Of a DNA stretch of 64,000 bases, positions 34,964-44,139 are shown piece by piece; position 1 is the stretch's first letter, and each line of letters opens with the position of its first letter. The translations under genes were made by a program, and so were the position numbers. The DNA comes from Taibaiella sp041660405 (GTDB lineage Bacteria > Bacteroidota > Bacteroidia > Chitinophagales > Chitinophagaceae), in the NCBI GenBank assembly GCA_041660405.1, contig JBAZWL010000023.1:1-64000 (forward strand). Reading direction: 5' to 3'. The notes under the pieces are model-generated. The model saw only the letters and a list, made by a program, of their open reading frames with translations, was not told the DNA's origin and ran no database searches.

Positions 34964-36127
34964 TCATTTGGCAAAGCTTATCACAAATTCTGTTCCTTTA
35001 TTAAGCTCTGTTTTGTATTCTAGTTTACCTTTCATCAGGGCAACATATTTTGCTATGATATGCAGTCCTAGTCCTGTTCCCTGGATATTGGTGACGTTTG
35101 CTCCGCGGAAAAAAAGTTCAAACAAATGTTTCTGATCTTCTTCCGGTATGCCTAAACCATAATCTCGGACGGAAATAATAAAGGAGTCTTCTTTATTTTG
35201 AGTAGTTATTTCTATAATACCATCATCAAGGGAAAATTTGATAGCATTGGTAATAAGATTCATCAGAATATGTCTCAGCAGAGACGCGTCCAGGCATACT
35301 TTATCAGGCCCTTCATGTTTATAGTTCAGTTGCTGACCCTGCTTTGCAATAGCCTGGAGGTCGCCAACAAGTGTACTGATGTATTGCTGTATGTCAAACT
35401 CAACGGGACGTACGTACACTTTCCCTTCTTCAATTTTACCAACAGATAAGAAGTCATTTAAAATTTCCGTGAGTACATTTACGGAGGAAATGATATTCGC
35501 AATATGTTTGTCCCGCTTCGGTTGGTCTTCAGCAGTTACATATTTGGAAAGGAGATTGGCCGATGAAAGAATGCCGGTTAAAGGTGTACGGAATTCATGC
35601 GATGCCAGGGAAACAAACCTTGACTTTAACAGGCTTAATGTTTTTTCTTTATCCAGAGCCTCTGTCAGGTAACGGGTTCGCTCTCTTACCCTTTGTTCCA
35701 GCCTGGCGTTCATTCCAAGCATTACTTCTTTAGATAAAGGTTTTTCTACATAATCCAATACATATTCATTGGAAAGTGCACGTTCTTTATCCTCCTGATT
35801 TTTGGAAGAGGAAACAACAAAAATCCTGAATTGATCTTTGATGTTTTTACTAAGCAGGTCAAATTGTTTGAGAAACTCCCAGCCATCTATTTCTGGCATG
35901 TTTATATCCAACAGTATAAGCTGGAGCAGCTCACCTGTTTCGGCGTCAGGTAATTGATGCAGGTAATCAAGCATTTCTTCTGCAGATTCCATAAGAACCA
36001 CCTCTTCAGCGAAATTGTACTTCTTAACAATTTTCTCGGCTAACAGGCGGTCAATATCTGTATCATCAATTACAAGTACGCTTTTATAAATATGGTTGCT
36101 TGGTTCTTTAGTAATTGGTTCTGGCAT
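34964..36127 (-). CDS. Receiver domain-histidine kinase
   Basis: 387 residues. Residues ~15-135 are a receiver domain (SVLVIDDTDIDR, phospho-acceptor LILLDINMPEIDGWE). A linking coiled-coil leads to HisKA with ASHEFRTPLTGI (phospho-His about residue 178) and an HATPase domain with NLITNAIKFS, DYGLGIPEED and GTGLGLHI. No membrane segment, so cytoplasmic; REC-first kinases usually take input from another kinase, here probably the PAS kinase encoded 20 nt upstream. Downstream output is probably the REC-Crp protein 19 nt away. Confidence 0.9.
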   Translation of the reverse strand: MPEPITKEPSNHIYKSVLVIDDTDIDRLLAEKIVKKYNFAEEVVLMESAEEMLDYLHQLPDAETGELLQLILLDINMPEIDGWEFLKQFDLLSKNIKDQFRIFVVSSSKNQEDKERALSNEYVLDYVEKPLSKEVMLGMNARLEQRVRERTRYLTEALDKEKTLSLLKSRFVSLASHEFRTPLTGILSSANLLSKYVTAEDQPKRDKHIANIISSVNVLTEILNDFLSVGKIEEGKVYVRPVEFDIQQYISTLVGDLQAIAKQGQQLNYKHEGPDKVCLDASLLRHILMNLITNAIKFSLDDGIIEITTQNKEDSFIISVRDYGLGIPEEDQKHLFELFFRGANVTNIQGTGLGLHIIAKYVALMKGKLEYKTELNKGTEFVISFAK

Positions 36128-36147
36128 TGGGTTGGTTCAGGCATTAA

Positions 36148-37848
36148 TTATATCAAATTGTAATTATTAATCAGGTTGTGTTGCTGTTCCTTGTTAACGG
36201 CGTTGGGTATAATTACATTAAATGTTGTTCCGATTCCTGGTTCCGATTCAAGATGCAAAGAGCCATCCAGCCGCTCTATAGTTTCTTTTACAATGTACAG
36301 ACCCAGTCCTGATCCGACAGATTTCTTTGATACTCTATAAAACATATCGAAGATCTTTTCGTGATACTTTTTATCGATACCAATACCATTATCATTAACG
36401 GTAATATTCACTCCATGTTCATCCGGCACTACAGAAATCTTCACATAGGGATTGCTATCCTTAGCGTTATGATACCGTATAGCATTAGAAACCAGATTGT
36501 TGAGAATAATACTCATGCGACTCTTGTCTGTGTAAAAGTCCGGACCGTCCTGAACGTCTATCCTGATGTCTACTTGGCCCTTGGCCTGACTCATGAACTT
36601 AAGGTTATTGGTTACGTCATTCAGTACTTCGGTAAAGTTAATCTTCTCTTTTCTAATTTCCAACCTTGAATTTCGGGAGTAGTCAAGAATGTCCTGAATA
36701 AAGCCATCCAGTTTCTTTACACTTTTCTTGATAGAGCCATAATCTTCAAGTACGGCAGGGTCTGTGGTTTCTGTTTCAGAAAATTCTACCAGCCCAAGAA
36801 TAGAAGATAAAGGAGCTCTCAGATCATGCGAAACACTGTATACAAATTTGTCCAGTTCCATGTTGGACTTCTTCAATTCCTCATTCGATGCTTTTAGTGC
36901 TACTTCATATTTTTTCCTTTCATCGATATTACGAAGGTTAGATACAATACCGTTTATAGCCGGATCATGCAATAAGTTGGTTACCATTCTTTCGCACCAA
37001 ATATAGCTTCCGTCTTTTTTCAATCTTCTATATTCTATGCTTCCCGTTTTACCGGGATGTTTCATTATATCATCCAGGAATTGGTAGATCATTTCCTTAT
37101 CATCAGGATGTGCAAAACTGAAATCTTTAATCCCGATCAGTTCTTCGGGTTTGAAACCCGTAATACGGTACATCGAATCACTTACAAATACCATCTTTAA
37201 ATCTTTATCAACTAAGATAATGGCATCAAATGTGTTCTGAATAAGGTTTTGAAATCTATGTTCACTTTGCAGCAGGGAGCTTTCCGCCGCTTTCCGTTCT
37301 GTGATGTCAGAAGTAAAACCATCAATGCGGATTACCTTACCTTCCTTGTTTAAAGTCGGTGTCATCCTGGTTTCCAACCAACGTATAGAGCGATCCTTAT
37401 GCCGGATACGGTAAGACACGATAAAAGGCTGGCCCAGCTCAAGTTTCGGAAAAATGCTTTCAACAATATGTTTATCTTGATCTACTACTAATTCGGCCCA
37501 AAGGTTCGGGTTTTCCATAAACTCACCAACCGAATGTCCATAAACCAGTTCACACGCTTTAGAAATCTGTATGAGCTGAACGGCTTCCATATCCACAGAG
37601 AAAAATACTTCTCTCATGGCTTCAAAAAGGGTTTTCAATTCCTGTGTTTCTTTGCGTAGCTTGCTATTCAACTGAATCATTTCAGTTGAACACAATTCAA
37701 TGGTGCGTTCAAGCATCTTGCGATCCTTTTCGTAATGACTATAAGAATCGTTGATTACCTGCAAAAGGTTGGTTATATTTTCAGGAAGGGCGTCTGTACT
37801 TCCTGCATACTTATTTATTTGGCGTTGCAGTAGTTTGTTAAACATCAT
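36148..37848 (-). CDS. PAS-domain sensor histidine kinase
   Basis: 566 residues, no membrane segment. A coiled-coil start (~1-75) is followed by two PAS domains (about 75-195 and 195-320, each ending in the PAC-type FTSDITERKAAE and SNLRNIDERKKYE), HisKA with SVSHDLRAPLSSI, and HATPase with NNLVSNAIRYH, DNGIGIDKKY and GSGLGLYI. Two adjacent ATG codons start the frame. The gene begins 1 nt after the FIST gene ends, suggesting that FIST provides the sensory input and this kinase the phosphorylation. Confidence 0.9.
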   Translation of the reverse strand: MMFNKLLQRQINKYAGSTDALPENITNLLQVINDSYSHYEKDRKMLERTIELCSTEMIQLNSKLRKETQELKTLFEAMREVFFSVDMEAVQLIQISKACELVYGHSVGEFMENPNLWAELVVDQDKHIVESIFPKLELGQPFIVSYRIRHKDRSIRWLETRMTPTLNKEGKVIRIDGFTSDITERKAAESSLLQSEHRFQNLIQNTFDAIILVDKDLKMVFVSDSMYRITGFKPEELIGIKDFSFAHPDDKEMIYQFLDDIMKHPGKTGSIEYRRLKKDGSYIWCERMVTNLLHDPAINGIVSNLRNIDERKKYEVALKASNEELKKSNMELDKFVYSVSHDLRAPLSSILGLVEFSETETTDPAVLEDYGSIKKSVKKLDGFIQDILDYSRNSRLEIRKEKINFTEVLNDVTNNLKFMSQAKGQVDIRIDVQDGPDFYTDKSRMSIILNNLVSNAIRYHNAKDSNPYVKISVVPDEHGVNITVNDNGIGIDKKYHEKIFDMFYRVSKKSVGSGLGLYIVKETIERLDGSLHLESEPGIGTTFNVIIPNAVNKEQQHNLINNYNLI

Positions 37849-37849
37849 T

Positions 37850-38983
37850 TTAGCGTTCGGTTAAAGTAGTAATTGTCATTGTTTGATTGTGCAAATCACA
37901 TTTCACAGAATTTAAAGAAGGCGATATCTCGCCATAGGAATAAAAGCCGGTAATAGCTGTCTCATTACCATAAATCGCTCTTACTACTTCTACCTCTTCT
38001 TCTATCCGTTGATCAAGCACCAGTTTTCTGCCTACACAACTTATCAGTATAGCAAGTTCTGGTTGCTCTTTTCCATTTTGAATACTGTTTTGTGCCGCAT
38101 CTGATGCGCCCTCAATAAGCCCGTCAAAGCTGGCTTTCATAAGTTGTGCATAAGTGCCTACAGGCATATTCCCTGCAAATGTCAGGCTTTTATGCTCATT
38201 GTTAATACCCAGGATTGTTCTGACTACGGAATGGTCAGAATCAGACATGCGGATACTTAATGGAAACAGCAATCCGGATCCCGGCAATTCATCGGCATAA
38301 TCTCCAAGGTACAATTTATAAATGTCCAATGCAGGCTTCCCGTCCAATTCATATAATACGTTGGCGTCCGATCTGGTGATCAGTCTTTCCGGACCGAAAA
38401 CATCCCAGCCTCCTACGCTTCCGTAAGTGACAGATAATGCCTCTCCATAAAAACCTATAGCAACTATTTTTCCTTCTGAAGGAGCATCGTTCAGCCCTAC
38501 AAGGGTAGATTGAAAGCGTGACCCGTCGCCGGCAAGACCTCCGGTTATTATAGTATTCTCCGGTAGAGATTCCTGCAAGCCCAGTACCAAGTCGCTTCCA
38601 TTTACCTTTTGTCCGTCTGATATGATCAATACATTTTTTAAGCCTGACGGATCCAATGTTTTTCCCAGACTTTGACCGGCATCAAAACTATTCCTGGCTT
38701 CCGTAATATCAATGATGGCTGTTTTGACAATGGTTTTCTCCAGGCAAATTGCAGTCAGTGAAATAGTATGATCACATACCTGGGTATCAATAATTTCTCC
38801 CGCTGTAGAGCTCATGATTATATCTGCATCAGCATATTTTTCCCTGATGGTATTATATTCCTGTTCTGTTAATACTTCAGGGCTTCCAAAGGCCAGCACA
38901 AGATTAAAAGCCTTATCTGTTTTATCACTTCTCAAAGTTTGCCAGCCATGCTCCTTTGAAAATTTCATTTGTTCTATTTTCAT
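37850..38983 (-). CDS. FIST-domain sensory protein (FIST N + FIST C)
   Basis: 377 residues. FIST N covers about 25-220 (LVLAFGSPEVLTEQEY, IIMSSTAGEI, ITGGLAGDGSRFQSTLVG) and FIST C about 225-370 (PALDIYKLYLGDY, LLFPLSIRM, AILISCVGRKLVLDQR, TAITGFYSYGEI). FIST proteins are cytoplasmic sensors thought to bind small ligands, possibly amino acids or their derivatives, and feed histidine kinases or cyclases. The gene starts 24 nt after the usher stop in the same direction, so pilus assembly and this sensor may be on one transcript. Confidence 0.92.
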   Translation of the reverse strand: MKIEQMKFSKEHGWQTLRSDKTDKAFNLVLAFGSPEVLTEQEYNTIREKYADADIIMSSTAGEIIDTQVCDHTISLTAICLEKTIVKTAIIDITEARNSFDAGQSLGKTLDPSGLKNVLIISDGQKVNGSDLVLGLQESLPENTIITGGLAGDGSRFQSTLVGLNDAPSEGKIVAIGFYGEALSVTYGSVGGWDVFGPERLITRSDANVLYELDGKPALDIYKLYLGDYADELPGSGLLFPLSIRMSDSDHSVVRTILGINNEHKSLTFAGNMPVGTYAQLMKASFDGLIEGASDAAQNSIQNGKEQPELAILISCVGRKLVLDQRIEEEVEVVRAIYGNETAITGFYSYGEISPSLNSVKCDLHNQTMTITTLTER

Positions 38984-39007
38984 GCTATCATTTTTAAAGA
39001 ATAAAAG

Positions 39008-41695
39008 TTACTTGTTGTCTTCTTGCATTTCTTTATTCTGATTGTTAGCAGGGCGGAGTGTGAAGGCTAAGTCTTCTACTCTTGTACCTTCCTTGCTGCC
39101 CGAAATATTGAATTGTAATAAAGCGGGCCAAACTGTCATGTTCAATTTTTTCAATTGTTCGTTATCGGGACGGGCAGTGTATGAACCAGGTCCCAATCCT
39201 AAAAAGTTAAATGTTCCGTCTTGTTCTGTGAATGCATAGGCAACTAAAGTTGAATCATTTTTATAAAAGCACATTTTAACGCGTTCCAATCCCTTGCGTC
39301 CATCTTCATTTTCAAGAGTTATACTGCCCGAAGCTTCTCCCATCACAGCAACAGGAATCTCTATTACTTTAAGCTGGTTAGGATCGGCAACTACACTTAA
39401 TGTTTTGTTGCGTATCTGCCAGGATATGTCGTCGAAACTGTTGTGTGTCAGATCAATATAGTAGTTAATATACGGTTCCAGATCAAATATACGAATAAGT
39501 GTATCACGTTGACTATATGTGGTACGACCATTTCTGACACGGGCTTCAAGGCCATCAACTTTTGGTTCGCCTTCATCACGATGCTCATTTCCATTAATGT
39601 CCAGGTAAGGTAAAATTACAATCCCGGCTCTGCCTACGCTGTTGCAATTAGTAGCACCTACGTAATTTGTTTTGCCATCAAAGATCAGGCTACCTCTGGC
39701 CGATTGTACAAGCTGTACAGTATTATTACTATGTCTTGCCGAAGCTCCGACTCTTGCAAAAGAAAAGTCGTAACGTAGTCCTATACCCACATTTTTGATA
39801 TTGCTTTTAAAATTCTGCTCGTAGTTTACATTCAGGAATCCATTTCTGAAGATCAGTTTCTCTACACTGCATTTTACTGAAATGAGTTTTTTCTCTTTAT
39901 AACCATACTGTGCATTAGGTGTAAAAATGAATCCTTTAGGAAGCCTGAAAGCTAATGAAATATTGCTGTAGAAGTAAGGATCGAATTTTACAGGATCAGA
40001 ATTTTTTACTGATACCATATTTGTACCTATACTCGCATTCACACCCGCTACTGATCCTGAAAGTAACCATTCTCCGGTAGTATATTTCAATCTGTCGGGC
40101 AATACAATCTGGTTAAGTGTAAGCCGGGATACCAATGAAATATTGTTGGTATGGAACGGAACGAAAAGCACAGCCCTGCGTTCTTCCAGGTAGTTGTATA
40201 TAATTGCAGTTTGTTTGTTGGCATACCTGGTATAATTAAGTTCAAACTGTATATTAGATGGAAGGCGGTAATTAAGCATACCTTTTGTTCTTACTCCATG
40301 CATATATTCTCCGGATACAATTAGCCCTGAAGCGATACGGAATGAAGCACTGGCAAATGGCATATAATTACCTGATGTAACAGAAGAAAGATATTCCATA
40401 CCTCCACCTATTGTTATACGGCGGTTGAGTCCATAATTCACATTGCCTTTTGCATAACGACTATTATGATCATCTTCTACGATACCTGCGCTGGCAGTAT
40501 ATTCCAGCTCACCTGAAGGAAGGAAGTTATAAGGAACAGTGATAAACTCTTCGCGAATGCGTTCTTCTCCGAAGGGGCCATAAAAACGAAGTTTTATTGC
40601 AGAGTTGCCATAAACCAATGGAACTTCAAAAGAGAAGAAACCGGAAGCATCTGCTTTGGTATAATCTACCATTACATTGTTCACATAAAGCTCTACAATC
40701 CAACCCGGACTGGTAACATCGCTTAGTGTATAAGTTTCAAATGAGCGTCTGAATGTAGTAGAAGCGTTTGTAACCTGCGCGCCAACAACTGGTGCAAATA
40801 AAGAGGAAACAGCCTGTGGTGCAATCTTTCCAAGCATTACCTGGCGCACAACTTTGTGATCATTATTAGCGTAACGCCATTGATAATATTGTTGTTTGTT
40901 ATTCAGAGGTGTGTTGCTAAAGTAATTGAATGCCACATTAAGTTCTCCTCCGGCCAATACTGCTCCCAATGCAAGTCCAATCCTGGTATCTTTTTGACCT
41001 TTTATTTCCTGTGTAGCAATTACAGACCAATCAGCCATTCCCAGGTGGAAGAAAGGATAATGCTTTCCAATAACAGTATCTGCTTTTATCTCTCCTTTTA
41101 ATTGGCCGATATTGTTACGGATCTGTGCTAGTTTCATTTCTCTTACGGCAGGTAATTCCTGTGTTGTATTTATTTTTACAGAAAGGTTACGGAAATCGAA
41201 TATACAATCCAATCCAAACACCTTGCTGAAATAATCCATCCTTAAATAAAGGTTAGTTTCTGTACTGATAAAATCGTCGGAGTTAAGTCTGAAATATTTT
41301 CCCTGGTAACGAATGCAAGTGTGGGTTTTGTCAATTAGAAAAACTGCTTTGGGGTCGATGAAGGAACCTGTAATAGAATCCAGACCAGGCGAAGGCGTAT
41401 TTTTAATCTTTAAAAAATCGAAGACATCTGTGATAGGAAGATATACCACGCGATCACGAATTACAGCCGGTATATCAATACCTCCAACGCGTTGCACATT
41501 AATATAAATTGATGTTTCGTCGTATCCGGAAGGGTCTGCATTGTATTCATATTCTGCATCTTCCGGAACCTCTTTGTTTTTTGAAAAGGAAACATAAGAA
41601 AGCAGTAACAGCAAAATACATAACGCAATTCTATACCTGGTAGCTATCGGGCCACCTGCAGATATGAAATTGCGATATATAGTATTGTTTGCCAT
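39008..41695 (-). CDS. Outer-membrane fimbrial usher
   Basis: 895 residues with a signal segment at the N-terminus. Residues ~50-190 form an N-terminal periplasmic domain (YLPITDVFDFL, LYLRMDYFSKVFGLDC), followed by barrel strands and a plug-like Ig insert around SPGWIVELYVNNVMVDYTKADASGFFSFEVPL and IKLRFYGPFGEER, the well-known usher motif 'VxVxNG..V.....P.G.F....'. The C-terminal part carries LPYLDINGNEHRDEGEPKV and a carboxypeptidase-like Ig domain. It should secrete and polymerise the DUF4402 subunits delivered by the chaperone. Between the minor subunit (25 nt) and FIST (24 nt). Confidence 0.85.
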   Translation of the reverse strand: MANNTIYRNFISAGGPIATRYRIALCILLLLLSYVSFSKNKEVPEDAEYEYNADPSGYDETSIYINVQRVGGIDIPAVIRDRVVYLPITDVFDFLKIKNTPSPGLDSITGSFIDPKAVFLIDKTHTCIRYQGKYFRLNSDDFISTETNLYLRMDYFSKVFGLDCIFDFRNLSVKINTTQELPAVREMKLAQIRNNIGQLKGEIKADTVIGKHYPFFHLGMADWSVIATQEIKGQKDTRIGLALGAVLAGGELNVAFNYFSNTPLNNKQQYYQWRYANNDHKVVRQVMLGKIAPQAVSSLFAPVVGAQVTNASTTFRRSFETYTLSDVTSPGWIVELYVNNVMVDYTKADASGFFSFEVPLVYGNSAIKLRFYGPFGEERIREEFITVPYNFLPSGELEYTASAGIVEDDHNSRYAKGNVNYGLNRRITIGGGMEYLSSVTSGNYMPFASASFRIASGLIVSGEYMHGVRTKGMLNYRLPSNIQFELNYTRYANKQTAIIYNYLEERRAVLFVPFHTNNISLVSRLTLNQIVLPDRLKYTTGEWLLSGSVAGVNASIGTNMVSVKNSDPVKFDPYFYSNISLAFRLPKGFIFTPNAQYGYKEKKLISVKCSVEKLIFRNGFLNVNYEQNFKSNIKNVGIGLRYDFSFARVGASARHSNNTVQLVQSARGSLIFDGKTNYVGATNCNSVGRAGIVILPYLDINGNEHRDEGEPKVDGLEARVRNGRTTYSQRDTLIRIFDLEPYINYYIDLTHNSFDDISWQIRNKTLSVVADPNQLKVIEIPVAVMGEASGSITLENEDGRKGLERVKMCFYKNDSTLVAYAFTEQDGTFNFLGLGPGSYTARPDNEQLKKLNMTVWPALLQFNISGSKEGTRVEDLAFTLRPANNQNKEMQEDNK

Positions 41696-41720
41696 TGTTT
41701 TTGTATTGTTTCTTCAATAA

Positions 41721-42245
41721 TTATTCCTGGATAAATGTTATGGAGAAAGTGCCGCTATAGTTACCTGGTGGATTGGCCAATGAGTTTCCAACTGTAAGTG
41801 TTCCTCCGATACTCACCAGAGTGCGGTCTGGTGGTAATGCGGAGGTAACAAGCGGAGAACCCGGTTCAGCACTTCCTATATGTAATGTCATTGTGCCTCC
41901 GTTACTGCCTGTGAGTATCACATCCGGGCCATTTAATATGGAAATAAGTGTACCGGGATTAGCTTCTATCTCAAAAAGTGCGGGTGAATATATAGTGCCC
42001 ATATTGGCTTGTATTACATCGCCGGTGACAGAGCGTGAACCGTTGGGGTAGATGATTACAGTACCTCCTGCAGTGCCATGATAAAAAGCACCAAAGTTTA
42101 AACCTTGTGCAGGATTTACATATACGGATATAGGCCGTGGAGGTAATTCCTGTCCTGTTGCTTCTGAGTGGCTGAACAAGAGTACAATTCCTGTAGAGAT
42201 CAGTAAACAAAGCAACCTGGCGTTAAAGAGTATAGCTGTTATCAT
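41721..42245 (-). CDS. DUF4402-type minor pilus subunit
   Basis: 174 residues with a signal peptide (cleavage after ATGQE, about residue 31). The mature part has the DUF4402 pattern: LNFGAFYHGTAGGTVIIYPNGSRSVTGDV near the start, ISILNGPDVILTGSNG in the middle and a final strand GNYSGTFSITFIQE. More divergent from the two major pilins than they are from each other. Lies between the major pilin and the usher, the usual place for an anchor or tip-linking subunit, a role that is inferred. Confidence 0.8.
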   Translation of the reverse strand: MITAILFNARLLCLLISTGIVLLFSHSEATGQELPPRPISVYVNPAQGLNFGAFYHGTAGGTVIIYPNGSRSVTGDVIQANMGTIYSPALFEIEANPGTLISILNGPDVILTGSNGGTMTLHIGSAEPGSPLVTSALPPDRTLVSIGGTLTVGNSLANPPGNYSGTFSITFIQE

Positions 42246-42273
42246 TACTACAATTTTATCGGGTTAATGCTGC

Positions 42274-42316
42274 AACATCCGGGGCACTGCCCAAACCAGA
42301 CAGTGTTCCCGGAGTT
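42274..42316 (-). promoter_or_regulatory. Intercistronic hairpin after pilin A
   Basis: AAC-TCCGGG-CACTG (42274-42289) pairs with CAGTG-CCCGGA-GTT (42301-42316) with small bulges and an 11-nt loop. No T-run follows on the minus strand, so it more likely slows read-through or protects the pilin mRNA than terminates it. An equivalent hairpin follows the second pilin gene at 44086-44131. Confidence 0.6.
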
Positions 42317-42322
42317 GTCCTC

Positions 42323-42835
42323 TTAATTATAATTTACTGTTACGTTAAAAGGAGTGCCTGAAATGTAAATGCCAGAAGCTTGTGCTGCAGCTACATTTAA
42401 GGTTGCACCTACAGTGATATCTTCACTGCCGCCGGTCAGTGTACCGGTAGCGGAAGGGCTGCTGGTAAATGAACTCACGGTCATAGTGTTCAAACCACTT
42501 GAAATGGTGAGTGCGGAAGAAGGCAATGTGATAGCATAAGTGTATCCGGATTCACCTTCAACAGTAAAAGCAGCTGTTGCTACAGTTCCTGTTGTAGCTG
42601 GCAGGGTAGTACCACCTGTTGTAGACCTTACACCTGCTGCAGACAATATTACCGTACCTGCAGTAGAAGATTGTACTGCTACGTTACCGAAATTCATATC
42701 AGCAGTTTTAGTGATGCTGATTGGTGTCAGGATAGTTGCACTTGAAGTGGCAGTAGCTGTTTCCTGAGCGGATAAAGTTTGAGCTGCACCCAATACTGCT
42801 ACAGTAGCGACGAAGAATTGTAATGATTTTTTCAT
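42323..42835 (-). CDS. DUF4402 major pilin, copy A
   Basis: 170 residues from the ATG at 42835. Signal peptide MKKSLQFFVATVAVLGAAQTLSAQ, then DUF4402 features: ATILTPISITKTADMNFGNVAV, VRSTTGGTTLPATTGTV, and final strand GIYISGTPFNVTVNYN. Very close to the copy at 44140-44651. The frame extends upstream to 42934, but the signal peptide and the matching start of the other copy decide the ATG. Expected to be the main structural subunit. An own promoter region with tandem Fnr-like sites lies upstream. Confidence 0.88.
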   Translation of the reverse strand: MKKSLQFFVATVAVLGAAQTLSAQETATATSSATILTPISITKTADMNFGNVAVQSSTAGTVILSAAGVRSTTGGTTLPATTGTVATAAFTVEGESGYTYAITLPSSALTISSGLNTMTVSSFTSSPSATGTLTGGSEDITVGATLNVAAAQASGIYISGTPFNVTVNYN

Positions 42836-42910
42836 ATTCTGTATTTTTTGTTTGGTTTTGAAAAAATTGATGGTTTTAAAAATTGTTTGGTTTAACACCG
42901 TTTTGTGATA

Positions 42911-42918
42911 CAAAGAGA
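42911..42918 (-). promoter_or_regulatory. Candidate -7 element of pilin A, no -33 element
   Basis: TCTCTTTG on the minus strand matches TAnnTTTG with one mismatch. The position 19 nt upstream (42938-42940) reads CGG instead of TTG. The same arrangement is conserved in front of pilin B (44707-44714), as expected for an activator-dependent promoter. Confidence 0.45.
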
Positions 42919-42940
42919 GCACTTTTGATTTCATTAACCG

Positions 42941-42977
42941 TTGATCATGCTTAACACAAATCGTTGATCCTCGTCAA
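42941..42977 (-). promoter_or_regulatory. Tandem Fnr/Crp-like sites upstream of pilin A
   Basis: Two sites 23 nt apart: TTGAT-CATG-CTTAA (42941-42954... with TTAA end) and TTGAT-CCTC-GTCAA (42964-42977), written on the plus strand. The second differs by one base from the Fnr consensus TTGAT-N4-ATCAA. If transcription starts about 5 nt after the -7 box, their centres lie near -41.5 and -64.5, classic activator positions. The arrangement is repeated at 44737-44773. Confidence 0.5.
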
Positions 42978-43124
42978 TGGTTTTTTAGTGTATAAGAGCA
43001 GGTTTTTACATATACGATATTTGTTGTTTTAAGGTTAGGTAATCACAACAGGCTTGTTTTTATAAATGCTTAGTCAATAAAGTGTCGATTTATATTTACT
43101 GCTTCATAAACAATCGGTTATGTT

Positions 43125-44027
43125 TTAATTAGATGCAGGTTGAGTCTGGTTGCCTTCATGCTTCAATTCGATTTCTTCCTCGGCCAGTACATCAGAGCCT
43201 GCATCTTTTTGATTTTTAAATACAATACGGAGTTTACCGGAATGATAATCAATTCCTGAATTTTTATCAAGGTCAACCTTGAAACGCCTTACCGTATTAG
43301 GAGTGTACACTGCAATACCTTTCACAGAAGCTACCTGTTTTGTTTTTCCTTTAGGTGGAATATAACTCACTGTCAGATCCCCATAAACAGATATATTCCC
43401 TGTGCGATTAAATTTCAAATTAAGTCTTGGTGTGTTGTCACTCATTTCTACTAACGCATCAGAAATATCTACTTTAGCATCAGATACGCCTACACGAATG
43501 ATTGCAGGTATTGAAATTCCGAAAACAGGTGTCAGGCGTACCGCTATTTCCTTAGAGCTGTCTTGTTCTTCGTCTTCACCAAGTGGTTTTTTAGACGCTA
43601 CAGCTCTGAAATAAATATGGGAGCGATATTCGCCAGGTGCCAATTGGTCTGATTTTGCCACTTGTACTTTTATTACCTGGGCCTCATTAGGTGCCAACAC
43701 TACACTACGCGGATAAATACGAAGTTGTTTCCCTGCAAAATTCTGGCCCGAATCTGGTTCCGTAATTTGTTCAAAGGAGCCATCTTCTTTCATTCTGATA
43801 TCCATGATAGAAATAACGTACCTGGCCGTATCCTGTCCTGTATTTGCAAGGTTTAATTCCTGTATTTTTTTCTTACTGTCAAAAACTACTCTTCTGGGAG
43901 TTACCAATAAGTTACCCTGTGCCTGTATCTGGATAGAAATAGCGAAGAATGAGGGTATGAAGAAGCAAATAAAAATTATCGCTTTTTGGTAGGTGTTTGG
44001 CTGTAGTGTTGGTTCAAACCTTTTCAT
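43125..44027 (-). CDS. PapD-like periplasmic pilus chaperone
   Basis: 300 residues. A long signal peptide (cleavage after QIQAQ, about residue 37) precedes GNLLVTPRRVVFDSKKKIQELNLANTGQ, the first strands of the chaperone Ig domain, and YPRSVVLAPNEAQVIKVQV, the G1-strand region with alternating hydrophobic residues that completes subunits. GEYRSHIYFRA and FGISIPAIIRVG complete domain 1; the C-terminal part is domain 2 (LNLKFNRTGNISVYGDLTVSY). Encoded between the two pilin genes and dedicated to this locus. Confidence 0.88.
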   Translation of the reverse strand: MKRFEPTLQPNTYQKAIIFICFFIPSFFAISIQIQAQGNLLVTPRRVVFDSKKKIQELNLANTGQDTARYVISIMDIRMKEDGSFEQITEPDSGQNFAGKQLRIYPRSVVLAPNEAQVIKVQVAKSDQLAPGEYRSHIYFRAVASKKPLGEDEEQDSSKEIAVRLTPVFGISIPAIIRVGVSDAKVDISDALVEMSDNTPRLNLKFNRTGNISVYGDLTVSYIPPKGKTKQVASVKGIAVYTPNTVRRFKVDLDKNSGIDYHSGKLRIVFKNQKDAGSDVLAEEEIELKHEGNQTQPASN

Positions 44028-44085
44028 ATGAGGTAATTTTAACTTGTTGGAAAGTGCTTCAGTTATAAGTAGTTAATCTATTTAT

Positions 44086-44131
44086 AACCACCGGGCACTG
44101 CTCAAGCTCCAAGGCAGTGCTTTCCGGGGTT
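44086..44131 (-). promoter_or_regulatory. Intercistronic hairpin after pilin B
   Basis: GCACTGC (44095-44101) pairs with GCAGTGC (44114-44120); CCGG/CCGG and AACC/GGTT extend the stem with small bulges, loop 12 nt. It sits between pilin B and the chaperone gene and has no T-run. Equivalent to 42274-42316, as in pilus operons where a hairpin gives more major subunit than downstream products. Confidence 0.6.
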
Positions 44132-44139
44132 ATTTGTTG

